A program made the position numbers and the translations under genes. Shown in pieces: positions 1 to 20,000 of a stretch of 64,000 nt of DNA (positions are counted from its first letter, which is position 1; each line of letters starts with the position of its first letter). The DNA is taken from positions 4,171,675 through 4,235,674 of the forward strand of contig NC_087078.1 in the NCBI RefSeq assembly GCF_026151205.1, in the 5' to 3' direction. Origin of the DNA: Bolinopsis microptera. Taxonomy: Eukaryota; Ctenophora; Tentaculata; Lobata; Bolinopsidae. The notes beneath the pieces were generated by a model. It was given only the letters and a program-made list of their open reading frames with translations. It ran no database searches and had not been told where the DNA came from.

Positions 1-2719
1 GTTATTACAAAATTATTGAACAATAAACATTAGTAAACGTTATTAGATATGGCGCCCATTATCATGGTAATTACTTATTATATCCGATTATTAATTATAT
101 TTTTATTCATAAATTATAAAGAAAAGATTATATTTGATCTTATCATCTAGAATTAAATAAAATTATTCGTATCATGGAGCCAGGGTGTGAACTGGCTACA
201 CCTTCTAAAAAAGTACCGCCCTTATGTCCTATGCCCCTATTTGAAATGGAAACTAATCGTGTTTCACTCTGCTACTAGTAAGTTGAAACCTGTGCCAGGC
301 CCCAGGTCACGTGAAATTGACAGTGTCGAAATAGACATGCTCCAGGCTCCTCCGCCATGGCCAGGAATCCGTGAGATAACCTATAGCAACAACCCTGCAA
401 GAATTGATTTTGCAAAGTGTTTGTTTTAAATTCACGAGGTTAAGAATAAAAACGAAGAAAGTAGTTATTAACTTTCAAAGGCTAAACTGATCTTAAATTT
501 GGCCTTGCTGTTGAATTAACTATTCAAGCTATGCAGGTAATTTCAGCGTATTAGATTAGACTGACTATGGAATGTTATCAGATTGAAGTAATAGTATGAG
601 TAGTGATAGTTCAATAAGTTTAGATGGCTGTGAAAATAACCTCCTCTTCACCGTACATTACGCGGATATAAGTAATGTGCAGCGTAAAAGACACAAGTAG
701 AAGCTCGAAAGAATCAAAGGAATGTACAGTTAAATACCAAAGCGTGATTTTAAATCTTTGAACGTCATACTAAACACTGAGCCATGAACTAAAATAGTGT
801 ACTACAATACAGTTTTAACCGAACTTTCCAATTCATTACAACTGTACTATTTAACTTTCTCCAAACTTTATCACACGAAACGTTAAATAAATAAATAAAA
901 TAATATATGTCATATTATAAATAATGACATATAATAACGTCAGGTCAGTGAGCCGTTATAAGATAAGAAAAATTAAACCAACTGATAAAGTAAAATTGGC
1001 CAACAAAACACGTCAATCATGCTCTAAAATTACCAACAAACAGCATACAGTTAAAAGAGAAGAACGCAACACATGCTTATGTTATTCCTTATCAGTTAAA
1101 AAATAGTACTGAATAAATAAGACCATATCTTTGTTAAAATTATTGCAGCCTTTGAATTATAATTGACTGGAAATCCGCTTAGAAATAGAGATGCAAGCTT
1201 TATTCGAGAAAAATTAATTCATTCGTTCAAATCTCTTTTAGCATCTAGCTTCCGTATTGTAGAAAGTATGGATTTTATTTGACAATAACGACAAAGTTTT
1301 AAAGTTTCCCCAAATCAAAATTCTACGAATGCTATGATAGCTGCATTTCTTTTTATGCAACCCTGCACGAACCAATCCTTATCAAACCCAATATCATTGG
1401 GCCCTGTCATAGGGCCCTGTCATAGGATGCTGTTGCCAACGATCGGAGAAACAACTGTTCAATGACTTCATTATACGTTTAATATCTTTACTTACCCAGC
1501 CTAATCGAATTTAGTACATCAAGATAATCACAAAATTAATAAAACATAACATGGTCATATTAATACCTTTATCTCTTTAAAAATCATAAATTCTTAGAAA
1601 TAAAGTCAGATATTTCGAAAAAAATTTTACGCAAATTTTGAAGAAGAATTCGGGGAAAGGAATTACCCACAGTAAATCAAGGTTTGTGGTAAATGGGAGC
1701 GGGGTATTTAATCAATGTTTTACTGTAATATTATGTAGTAGATAAATTTAAACAATTATAAAATTGTGACTAATTATAATAAGTAAATTATGAGGAAAGA
1801 ATGATAGTAGAAATTAAAGGGCAGATTATCTCGCCGGCAATTTGGAGGGGGAAAAAAACCTCAATAAAGCTGAACAATTCGCCAAATTTGTAGCCTTTAA
1901 GTACCCTGGCCACCCGCCACAGGTTGGGGTTGGGGGGTGGGGGTCCGAGGGCAAGATATGTTGTAGAGCTCAGTTTACATTTTCAAATGCCTTTTTTCTT
2001 ACCGATTTTCAGCTAAATGAAACAGTTCTGTTGACGTGGAATGGCCAATTGACACTTGACCGTAGGACATGGCCTGCCCACCGCCAAAAAAGTTTATTTA
2101 TTCGACCTCGGATCCCCTGTGGCCTTATCGTAGTACGACTTACGAGGGGTCCTTGCGTCCTAATATAATGGAATTTCTTTTGTTAAACATAATATAAGCT
2201 TACTGTCTGAGCGTGGGATTCCTGACAATTCAAGTATAAATCTATAGCATTGCCCTCATATTGATTGAAAGACCCGAAGGCCACCCAAATGAGCAATATA
2301 CACAATTTATTTTAGACAAAATAAAGTTGCTATCCCTAGAAATGAAACGACCTGCACCTACTTATAAATTAAGCCAGACCCGCCTTGCAAGGACTTTCAG
2401 TCCTGCGAGCTCAACGAATCATGGCTGACCTAAATATAGTATTATGCCTTGACCTAAATATAATAAAATATGAGCCACAGTTCTTTCTTCTACCTAAATC
2501 CCCACACAAAATCCTGCATCGTAAAAAACTTGTTGAAAACAACTTACTTTAAATACATACTATGTAAAACAAACTAAACAGTATCGGCACGTAGATAAAG
2601 AATGTGAACATAACATATAAAAGTTCATAAATTCTGATAACAAGTATAGATGAGGCCCTAGCTCTCACTAACGCAATTAACTTTATTGTCTCTAATAAAA
2701 TAACGCTTGCTATTGTCTT
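1..2719. other. AT-rich flank without recognised genes
   Basis: The short open frames at 187-429, 924-1106 and 1842-2168 show no family resemblance, coding-like composition or convincing splice sites. A short direct duplication of GGGCCCTGTCATA lies near 1400-1425. Nothing else is supported here. Confidence 0.5.
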
Positions 2720-2743
2720 GCTTTATAGGTTATACTAGTTCTT

Positions 2744-3115
2744 TCATCTGTTTGACAAGTCCACTGTGTAACCTTCTCTGCTCTTTTGTCTTATCCTATA
2801 GGTTTGTGTGCATTCCTTAGTATAATGTCCACACCACATCGCTAGAGCTTTCAAACTGAACTTTGATTGGTCGCGTTTTCTCAGGATCTTTGTTCCCAAT
2901 CCTGCATACCTCCAGCGGGTCAGGAAAGTCACAGCCGGCTTCATCAAAAACTGAACTGATAAAGGGCGGAAGAATGTCAACGTTTAATAGTCCTCCCACT
3001 CCCCTTCTTTCGTCTCCTTAACACCGTAGATATTCAAGTTTCTCCATCTTTCTTCTTCCTCATTCACTGATCTCACGGCTTCTTCACGGCTTTCATATAA
3101 GGTTTTACAATCAGA
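2744..3115 (-). pseudogene. Relic LINE ORF1 fragment
   Basis: Read on the minus strand, about 3115-3010 gives an Arg/Glu-rich stretch followed by WRNLNIYGVKE. A second frame at 2999-2817 gives EVCRIGNKDPEKTRPIKV. The order 'RRNNL-I-G--E' then 'RIGKK...RPIKV.F' is typical of the ORF1 proteins of CR1/L2-like non-LTR retrotransposons, which bind the element's RNA. Stops and frame shifts separate the blocks, so it is not functional. No polymerase domain lies beside it. The assignment is from remembered family sequence and is moderate only. Confidence 0.5.
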
Positions 3116-3389
3116 TGGGTAGGATGACTGGGACAGATTATTCAACATTATAACTTTACAATATAAATAAACATTTACATTATGTTATGATTATGTAAAC
3201 TTAGACTATATGATCCATTCAGAAGCCTTTTATTGAGAGATGAGATCACGTTTCCATCAGATCTTATACTTTTGTCGAAAAGGGGCTGCATCTACAGTGC
3301 AAATGTTCGAACTTTCTTTCTGTACAGAAATATAATAATAAAGCATTTTAAAAACAAGTTTTTATTTATTTGACATGAAACTTCTTTAG

Positions 3390-8788
<5,399 letters not shown>

Positions 8789-8933
8789 AACACTTTCTGT
8801 TTTTTAGATTTTATCAAATGATAATTGAGATACTTTCTATTTTCTAGATTGTATCACTAAATATTACTTAATTCTACAAATTCGTCAATTTAATTGTAAA
8901 TTATCAGTGAGACCCTCGTCAATTAGTTAATAC

Positions 8934-8939
8934 AATAAA
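8934..8939 (+). terminator. Poly(A) signal of HELLS
   Basis: AATAAA lies 146 bases after the HELLS stop codon in AT-rich DNA. It is the first canonical signal seen downstream. Confidence 0.6.
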
Positions 8940-11011
8940 TTGGGATTACATTTTATTACAACCGACCCTATTTATAATCTGTTGATATTATAAAATTTGC
9001 CTGTGTGACCCTACAGGATTTTAACTTTATTTCTGTTAAATTATAATCGCAATTTTCTTAATTCCATTTTGCAATTCTGCACGCATATTACAGAATGTAG
9101 GGCTAACTAGAGTCAATAATTGGAGTCATGAAAGTGTCCCCTAAACTTAGTCGAACATATTGTTTAATTTGATAATTTGTTGCACATAATACTCCACTAT
9201 ATTAGAGTAGGCGGTCTCTGTAGTTTGGATCCTGTTATTATGCCTTAATAGGTATTATGTTTAGTAAGCTTGGTTAAGCTATTTATCTAAAACCATGTGA
9301 GTTGGCAGATTTTTGTTTAAGTTTGATTTCAACAGTTTTCAACCTTGGAGTGGTATAAAATTGGTTACGCTCAAATTTTCAATCGGGCCAAATTTGTGAT
9401 TCAGTCAAAAGCTACTTTGGTTAAGATAGCAAATCATTGCAGCGTAACCAATTGTTAATTTGGAGAGTATTATACAATTTATTGCTTGTCATTTTGTAAA
9501 TTATACATTTTCATTTCTAATCTAACACTTTTCCCAATAAAAGGTGTGTGATTATTTGTCCAGATAAGGCGGGAAAATTTACAAAACAGGAAAGCGCGGC
9601 ACCGAATGGAATAAGTATAATTAAAGTTACCTACTGTGAATGCACCGTGGCGGGACTGCAAATAATATAATGTAATTAACCACGCACGTTTACGGCGCGT
9701 GAACATGGACCAATTTGAGGACCGTACTTGTTTGATCTGTTTACATAACAGTTTTGAGTTTAGTCCAACGCTAGCAAGAGGAAAAATTATGAGGCATACT
9801 CTACCGGTCTTACTCTCGGGTTTGTACTGGGTATTTATTTATTTAATTTCAACTTAAGTTCGTATATTCCGTAACATCAAATTCCGTGTTACGTCTGATA
9901 TAATTATAAATATGTAATCTAAGATAGGAGCTGTGATGAAAATGTTACCTAGATGGGACGTGTTTGGTGGATCAATGAAACAAAGGCGTGGATTATTGAT
10001 CTGAGAAGTTCTCGCACGGGCATCATCCTGCACTCTCTGGATGCTGGAGTAAACCGCTAGTTTGTAGTTCTAGTTGTCGCAGAGTGGGCGAATATGTGAC
10101 ACCATTAATATAACGTAAATCATAAATGTAGAAACTTATATTGTTATATCTTTATATGTAATTCGCGGTTTGTAGTTATTAATTTGGTCAACACCACTGT
10201 TACTGCACACATGAGACTTCCATCGTCTTCATCCTTTTTCTCAATCCAAAATACACTTAAATTTTGCAGCTTATGCCTTATGTTATAGCTGATAATGTAC
10301 CTTTTTCCCCCTCAAAATTTTATAAAGTGAACGTACTTTGTATTTTAATTGGTATGGAATTACGTTTCAGCAAACAACAAAGGATACAATTTAATAATTG
10401 TTAAAACATCCAATTAATTAAACAAGCAATTTGGTGAAGATCAAATTAAATAGAGTTGATTTAAATATCTTTCCTATCAGAAACATAAATAGAGAAGTAC
10501 TTAATGTTTATATCTTCCGGTTTATTTCAAGCTTTTAAAGAATAACATGCAAAAGGTTGAAAGCTAAATCCTAAAACCTAAAATCAATAATAGATAAATT
10601 AGTAAATCAACAAATCGACAAAGACGCGCATTCCAAGATAAGTTTTCGCCAAAGTACCAAAGCTACCAAGGTTACCAAGTTAGGCACTCTTACAAGAGTT
10701 CCTAGCAGTAAGATTAAAATATGGAACTCAAACGTAAATGTCACGCAAACAATATTCGCCTATAACCGCAAAGAAATTGTCCTTAATCTTTCTCAAAACA
10801 AAAGCAAACAATACTCAAAGCTTCAAAGTTAGACGTTTTAATGGCAGTTCGTGACTTATATTAAACAAGAATTTAAGAATTGTCTCCAACTCTCAATGGT
10901 AATTTGAGTGGTTAAATTTCCCACTGTACTCTTGGCTTGATGGTAACCGGGAAAAGTTCCGTAGATGATGATTTATCAGACATTTAACAAACACAAGGAA
11001 ATGTTTTGCAG
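8940..11011. other. Convergent intergenic region between HELLS and PLEKHH
   Basis: No open frame here has support. It should hold the 3' ends of both convergent genes. Possible minus-strand poly(A) signals for PLEKHH are ATTAAA at 10837-10842 and AATAAA at 10521-10526. The short minus-strand frame at 9479-9706 has no recognisable features. Confidence 0.5.
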
Positions 11012-14000
11012 TTAGACTGAGTTGTCACGTGTAACCACGTGGGTAAGTCTGCAGTATGATGCCAGCAGTTCTGTTAGCAGGTAACACTGGAAAATTAAAT
11101 ATTAAAGCAAATATTTAAATACCACGCATCGCAAATCAGATTTTTGATCACAGCAAAACATCATTATATATTGGAAAAATTATTATTTTGCAGTACGGTA
11201 GTATTAAATCTTAAAAAGCAAAATACCCAGAAACGAACCTTGTGTTTGTCCACCAGCATTATACTGATGTTCTTGTTGTTTATTCTAAGAGTTATAGAAA
11301 AGGGATATCCTCCGAAGTTTGTTATTTTATCTAAATCCACCGCGTCCATTATCACCTGATATTACAGTCAGTTAAACTTTCGTTCAATTTGCATAATATT
11401 TCGATAGAAAATAAAATGCGAAAGTTGTTGCAGTAACCTTTGATGTTGACGGATTTGCTATTTCACAGTTTCACAACTCACCAAAGTATCTGCATTGATG
11501 ACGGTGAGCCTGGTTTCAGTGACATTTAAACAGACTGCTACTTTCAGTCCGTCCTTAGGGTGACTGTAAAGTCCTCTGAACAGCGTACTTTTGTTGTACT
11601 TCCAGCTGCAGAGGTTCATTGTAAACTTTTTATCAACAAAAGGTTAAAAAGAGAATCAAGAACATGTTGTTTAATTATTCGCGGCAGGTATTAATATATT
11701 CTTAAGCCTAGCCTTAGATAACAACCTACCGTTCTACAGCAGAGTAATATTTCTGAAACAGAAATTGGTTGGAGACATCTTTGAATTTGGACCAAATCTC
11801 GGCGAAATCTTTGACCAGTCGAAGTTTCGAATTGGGATCTTTACATCTGTCAGTTATGTTCGGAGGAATGTACTTCTCAATAAAATCAGAAAGTTGGTTG
11901 ACGGTATCGTTGTTGGGTTTCGTCGGCGAAAACTCAGGACAGTTTCCTTCTATAGCCTGAAATCATCGAATGAGTTAATAAATTAGATTTAATTCAATCA
12001 ATGCCGAGACACCTCGATATCAGAAAAACGTCGATGCGCGTACTGCGCCGCATGGCACATTATCGTGCTATAAATGAAAATTTAAGCATAGAAATAATGT
12101 TCGCGCGTTCCAGTAAGAACAAAGATTTTGCGGTATAACCAGTTTTGCGGTATTACCAGTTTAAATTCATGTTGACGTTATTGGTTATGCCGAATGCAGT
12201 GGTCGCTCAGACATTTCAGAATTGGCTGCGAGACTAACTGGATGGTAACGCCGAGTATTTCAATACCCCAAGCGATACGTATTAATGCAAGATTTCATGA
12301 GGCCGCCAGCATTGTTGCAGACAGAAAAACAAAGTTATGTGGGCCCACAGTGATGTAATCACAATAACTTTAACATCTTGTAGTTTCAATACGGAAGTCG
12401 ATGCAAGAATAAACGTCAGAGTAAAATGTACAGGCTTCAAAAAATTATATACTAGGAGCGGTCACTTTAATCAGTAGAGCAATGAATTGTGATCAAACTC
12501 CAAGGACATATTATCGTAAATTCTAAAACCTAGTAAAAATGAATCTTCATTAAATCACGTTAATAACATACCTGCGCCATTACAGCACCGAGGCAAGTAG
12601 CAAGCTCCATTTCCATACCATGCACCCCCTGCATAGCTTGAGTATGGAGATGCAGTGCTGACAATTTGTACTCTACTTGAGAAACACAGTCGTGCTGAGC
12701 AGTCAGGTGCAGAAACTTCTGATATGTCAGACCGATCACTTGTGGTATCTGAAATATATCGGATTAGCTACAATTTTAAGAGATTTCTTATGTTTTTTAT
12801 TTAGCATCGAGCGCGCTGATTTGTTAACATATTCTAACATCATGTGTACTGCAGATCATTCATCTGAACCACTGCCAGGTAAAGGACGAGACATTTGGAC
12901 TACAATAGTTTCATTACAAAGCACTGTTAGCTATGATAACCGCCACTATATCCAGACTAACGACACTGAACTGTGCCAAGTAAACGGTGCCAGCCCCCCC
13001 CCCCTCCTCCTCCCTTCCCTCCCTCTGTAATATGCTGCAATTATGTGTGGAATGTGGGGCCTAGTGTGGGGCTCAAGATCTGGAGGAGGAGGAGTTATTA
13101 AAGAAGTGCCCTCTGGTGCTTCACACCGTTCAGTGTTATTGTGGCGGAGGGTGCTAGTTCAGTGTTATTTTATTGTGCTAGATAACAATTAGTAAAGAGG
13201 ATGGTAGGTGCATTGTTATGACCAAGCTATGAATAGTCAAAATAGGGCAGGACGCCTATTACCAGGGGTCTGAACCCTAAATTATACATCTTACAATCCA
13301 CCACTCACAAACCAGCAGGCAGCGTGTGCAGTACACTGCTTTAAAGCTAGGACAATTCCCACAAGCTCCAGGAGGCTGGTTACTACATTTAAATACACTG
13401 GTTACTATGGGTCTAGTTGTTACCAGGTAACACTAAAAAGGAATATAACAACTATCTGGTAACTATGATATTTAATAAATTAAGTTTAATTAATTACCTG
13501 GTTGTTGTTAGGTTTAACATTTCCCTCCCACTTAGCAATAACGTCACATATCTTGGAGGAGTGGTTTATAGGGACCTTGACTCCTGGGTTTATAGGATCG
13601 TCCATAAATAGCGTGTAACCACTCCATCTGAGAGGAAATAGTGTTTAAATAACCAACATATGGAGCACAGCTGGATATTTGGGATATTTTAGATTTTCCA
13701 GAACCGGCTGTAATGTTTCCAAGAAAACTTAAGTTAATTTAGAACCTCAACGCTAGAATAATGTGAACTGATTTGCTATGTTTTCTAGAACAATATGAGT
13801 TAATTTGGTATGTTAAGATGATACCAGCAGCTGTAGAGACTGGACTCTGTGTAAATGTAAGTTCTAATTGTGTGCGCTAATAGTGGGCAGGTGGTGGAGG
13901 AATGGTAACAGTTACAGTCTCACATACGGATCACCAAGGTATTCTAATTATATATGCTATTATTTAGAATAGGGCAAGATGCCAGAAATAGCCCCGTAAT

Positions 14001-17000
14001 GGATTGGTTGAAAGGTTCGTGGGTTATTCATTTACAATTCACGTTTGTTTAAATATCCGGTTCCCCAAAATAAGTTGTCAGATTGTAGCCTGTATAAAAT
14101 GTGGATTTAAACCGGTGGAAAATAACAAAGTTTGGAACTATAAATCAAGGAGCGTGTTAAATTTTAACGTTATGATAATATGAGACATGTTTATTAAGTT
14201 ATTTAATAAAGTGATTGATTGGGGGACTGGTCCGTAGTACCAGCCAATGTTTACTCAAAAGTAATATATAATTGAAATAAGTTAAATATTCATCCCCGAG
14301 GGGCACGCAGATTATAATTGTGATGTTATCTATTAAAACTATTCGATTAAAATTTTATTGGTCGAGTCGACTGGCCCTGATCTGCAAACATATTTGATAT
14401 TGGTAACTTTATGATGCTGCCTCACCGCAATTAGGTGTGTTATCAGTGTAGATATGCGCTATGTGGCAGTGAAATAAGGAATGTGCTGTTAGAATGGCAG
14501 GTGGTTTGAAATGTTGTCCTGATTCAGATTGTTTAATTTGAGCTGTATGAGTTTGGTTTTGAGTGATTATTGACTATGTTCTTTGTGATTTACGTAATCC
14601 AGGTAGGTTGTGGAGTAAAAATGGTGGCCATTCGTCGTTGCAGCCAGCACTTTGCAAGTCTAGTAGTACTTTTTTTGACGAATTCTTATATATGTTGATA
14701 GAAAATATACTGGATGGGCATGTAATGCGAGTGTTATGCTCTGAAATAGCGAGCATTGGGCCTTTATAAAAGATGCTAGATCTCAGGTCAGTCTGTGAGT
14801 AAATTGATAACCAGTCTAAGTTTTGTTCGTGTGTCGTTCCTTGTTTGGGTGTGTTAGGAGGGAAAAGTTCTGAAATCGATTTAGGTAACAAACTAGACAT
14901 ATTTCGAACTTTGTGCAGTAAAATAAGTGCGTTTTTAACGATAACCCCTTGAACGGTTAAGACCTCGTGTTCTTTAAATGCTAGTTTTGTGTGCTCTGGC
15001 AGTTTTCCGTCCTTGTAGTAGTAGTTCACATTTCCGGCCATAACTGCCCTCATACCTTGTTTTTGTTTAGCAAAAAGAGATTCTATAAGAGATTTTGAAG
15101 CAAATTTCCAGACAAGTGAGCAGAAGTTTAAATGGGACTGAACAAAACTTTGGAAAATCTGTAAACGGGCCTTCATTGGCAATTTATGTTTAATCCTGTA
15201 CATCACCCCAATAAATCTTGACATCTTAATTGACAAGTAATTTAATGTCATGCTAATGATAAGAATGCTATTTAAAATTATACTTTACAGAATTCAAGTT
15301 ATACTTTATAGAATGCTAATTAATACTATACTTTATATCTACACTATGTGTAAAGTAAACTGGAGATGTTTTGTTGGCTGCAGGGAGTGGCGAACACACC
15401 AATTACTAAAGTAGTCAATAGTATAATAACATTAGTAACAACCGTCATTAGCTCATAAGCACGGTTACTATAGTTACACTTGGTGGGTTCCATAGTTTCA
15501 CTTAGTAGACCAGGTCGGATAAATATACTCTGATCTCTGTACCAGCCTCGTAGCAGAACTAAATCATAGTTTAATAGAATATGTCATTATTGGGCTATTT
15601 TAAAATGAATGGGGTGCTTTGTCGGCTCTCCGCTTTTACAGGTCTGGTTATAGAGTCAATATAGTAAACTACGTGAGAGTCAAGTAGAGTATATATTATG
15701 TAGTGTGTCATGTCAAACCAGGGTTTATATTCTGTAACATTCAGCACTCCCCCACTGTCTGTATTGTGAGTTAGTGTCCAGAGTCTAGTTTCCAGCTGGT
15801 TTCAGCTGCTATCACGTGACATTGTTTCAGCTGCTATCACGTGACATTGTTTCAGCTGCTATCACGTGACATTGTTTCAGCTGCTATCACGTGACATTGT
15901 TTCAGCTGCTATCACGTGACATTGTTTCAGCTGCTATCACGTGACATTGTTTCAGCTGTTATCACGTGACATTGTTTCAGCTGCTGTTACACACAGTGGA
16001 ATAACAGTGCAGGTCTAGTTTCAGCTGTTTACAGTAGAATACAGCAGGTGTGTTCTGTATCTTAGCAGATCTGTTATTTTATTTATAGTTAAGAGTAGTC
16101 AATATTGCAGACTGCGACTTTGGAGAGTAATGTATTGATGGTCATGGGAAGGATCGAGCAGGCGTTTTATGTAAGTTAAAGAAATATTGGTTACTGATAA
16201 TATATAAGATGGTGATATCTATTAAAAATATAACAGCTCAGAACCAGTTGCAGTATTCTACATTTTCAAATGGGAACTACAAATTAGATAACACTACACA
16301 AGTTAGATTACATGCCACTATATCACGAACAGAGAGTAACAACATATTGGGTAATATAACATTAATAATATTAATGCTTGCTAACAACCCCCACACACTC
16401 TCTTTTTGTGTGACATTACACACCAAAGTCACTACATTAATCACATACCAGTAACATTTACATCCTCCTTCATCACGCTATGTAAACTAATCTATTTTGT
16501 TAGAAGATAATCGCAGTGAATTACAAGTTTTTACCGTTTTACACACTACGTCATGATATCCTTATATTAGTGTTGTAACGTCAGGTTCCTCCAAGAAAAC
16601 CCCACTTTACACTTAGCCAACTTTACCCATTGTTACTCAGCGTTACCCATGTGATAAACCCTATAATTACTTAATCTAGTTATAAAGCCCACGTGCGGGT
16701 TTTATGAGATTAGCCTCCTGTAATTCTAATTATACTTTACTTTAGGGCATGTTCCGGAGCATGCTGTGATGACGTCATCAAGTTACTGCCCGGAGCGTGC
16801 TGTGATGACGTCATCAAGTTGCCCCGGAGTTAGGGTACTCCGGAATCAGTTATCTTAGGGGGAGTATTGTGGAGGAGCGCAATCTTTGTTGACGGGCGCC
16901 ACCATGACCAGACAGATCATATTTCGTGATAAATTAGGAAAAGAAGCTTGGTTTACTTCTTTTAATTGGGCATACAATTAATACATCCCTACTCCAGTTT

Positions 17001-20000
17001 CAGTGGACTTCAGGAGGCTTGGCTGAGTACTAAATAACCAATAGCAAATAGATAACCAATTACTGCTCTTCTTTTACAGAGCATTCAGCATCATCATACA
17101 GTGTGTAAACGTGAGTAGTAGCCTACTCGCATGGACATGATTCGCCGTGCACGTGATACAAATTAGCCAATCACTGAGACCCATGGCGAACGAGAACTCA
17201 GTGTCTGGAACCTGATTGGGCCCAGACACTGGGCTCTTCTTCACCACCCAATCTATCTTACTCAGCATTCCCCGATCAATCAAAACCTAGCATTTATTTA
17301 ACACCGACTCAAGGTTCAGACTTTCACCAGGAAACCGAAGAATAAGAAACCTGAGACCCATAATAATAGGACCCATATTGAGGACCATATTGATTTATTG
17401 AGACCCATAATATTGAGGGTGAGTAGATCCTGTCTCAGACAATTTCCCGTGTAGACTGTCTGGGTTAAAACAATTTCCATTTCTTATCGATAATTTTTAG
17501 GATATTTCTATAGAGCGATAAGTAACTTACTTATGCTCTGTCCCTCACGGAATATTGATAATAAGATATTTATGAGTATTACAAAACCCTCATCATACTC
17601 TACAGCTCCATAATATGTTAAGATGACGTTAGCAATAAGGGGGAGGGGCGGACAAAAAGGCGGGAAACATTACGAACATGGCAAATGATAGGAGATGAGC
17701 AGAAGTGAGTAATGCAAATGGTGAAAATTCTAGTGAGTAATGCGTGATCTTTCGTGAATTTCTGTGAAAATAAATTAAATTTTAATTAGAAATAATATTA
17801 ATTCCCAGATCATGATAAAGCTTGTATTTAAAAGCTTTAAAAGAAGATATTATGCAGACATAATCTAATATTGAAGTAATCGTGTAAATATCTGACCTGC
17901 AACTTCGGAGACCAAGCTGAGACTCTACGTCCCTTATCACTTCTGCTACGCTGCTAACTGTATCAAAACCTAAGAGGAATTGATAATTAGAAATTTAGAA
18001 AATTCAAACATTGATTATAAAGCTATTTGAGCTGCTTAAACAAGTTTAATATTTGTAAAAGAGATTGTGAGAGTTATATATTAGGATTAAAGTTATAGAG
18101 CTAGTGTCTACAGTACCATTACGTAACCTTAATATTGTGTTCCAGCAGTGTGATTATTACAGGCCTGATAAGCTACGTTTAACGAACTTAACATTACACA
18201 GATGGCATGATTATTACTACTATTATTACGATTATTACGATTAATATTACATATTAAACATTAGCATTATTGCAGCTGTAACTTTGCGCACTTTCAAATT
18301 ACAGACTACAATTTGTATCCTCCGGGAACTCACTATTTAAAAACTGCTAATCCCAATTTTAGGTATGATATTACACTCTAACATCTCACAGAGTCAGGTA
18401 ATGGTGTGAAGTTCCCGATCTCGTATTTTAATGTATTTAGAAGGTTAGAAACTTCCACATGAGGAGAGATGTGAGAACTACAGTTCCCTGAATCAGTCAC
18501 AACTGTGTATCTCATCAAGGAGAGCACTAAACACTGCCCCTTTTGTCGGCCCACCCTGCTCCCTGAGTTGTAGAGTCAGAGGTGGGCAAGGTACTCCTAG
18601 ACTCTACTCTCACTTGTCACTTGTTATTAATTTAACAGAACTCGGCCAGTCCTGTCTCTTGTTGTGCAGGGTATATTTACCCAGTCCTGTCTCTTGTTGT
18701 GCAGGGTATATTTACTCGTCCGGAAGTGGGTTTTACTATGACATAACACATTGGCAAGTGGCAGGGGTTATACTCTGTGTAGCACGTGGGGTAGCACGTG
18801 GGGTAGCACGTGGGGTAGCACGTGGGGTAGCACGTGGTGTAGCACGTGGTGTAGCACGTGGGGTAGCACGTGGGGTTTATTAAATTAATTATATTCAGAG
18901 TGACTTACTTCAAGTGCGTTTTAAAGCTTTGTGTAAACTGTAATGTTTTAAGCATTTGCAGAGTCTAAAAATAACTTGAGAAAAGTTATTTTAGTTTTAA
19001 AACTGGTCAAATACATTTAAACTTATTGAGATTAGCCCGTTATTTGTTATTTACGGTGTAATCCAGCTCTGTCCGTAGTGCTCACAATTTATTTACCATT
19101 TTTCTTCCAGCAAAACACCGCCCAGTGCTACCAAATAATTACCAAATCGCCGACATTTCCGTTGATAATTTTAAGAATTTGAAGCCGGAAATGATTTTAC
19201 AGACGATTCTCTCACCGTCAGATGAGCAATTAGTCGACATTCAAAACACGTGTCAGCGGACTAGTACCACGTGACAGCGGACTAGTTTAGACTTGTGATG
19301 TTCGTATGAACTATACACTCGTATTTCCGGTGTAATATTATACACTCTCACACACACACGTGTTGTTTAATGTTATTGAGATGTTTACCGTTATAGCTCT
19401 GTGTGGTAACATACAGTAACACTACGCGTAGTAGCTACTAGTGTAGTCACTAGTGGTAATTACACTACTTTATGACGTGTAGTCTCATGTTATTATGCGG
19501 GATAAGTATTCCGTTAAATATCCCGTTAACAATGGTTTATCAGACCGTGTTTAAAGGTTTAATACCTTGTTGTATGCGTTCAGGACACATTATTGTATCT
19601 AGGAGGTGAAACAGATAGTAAGAAATAATCTAAAACAACATTGACCATATTAGTAGCAAATTGATCATAATAATAAAATGTTTGCTGTGTAAAACTAACT
19701 AATTGTGGCTGTGTAGTGTGTAAATTCTAAACTAACTAATTGTGGCTGTGTGTAAACTGTAAAACTAACTAATTGTGGCTGTGTGTAAACTGTAAAACTA
19801 ACTAATTGTGGCTGTGTGTAAACTGTAAAACTAACTAATTGTGGCTGTGTGTAAACTGTAAAACTAACTAATGGTGGCTGTGTGTAAACTGTAAAACTAA
19901 CTAATTGTGGCTGTGTGTAAACTGTAAAACTAACTAATTGTGGCTGTGTGTAAACTGTAAAACTAACTAATTGTGGCTGTGTGTAAACTGTAAAACTAAC

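Noticed and set aside
18614-18883. Val-Ala-Arg-Gly open frame
   Set aside because: Translation of the 12-bp microsatellite; it has no start context or splice support.
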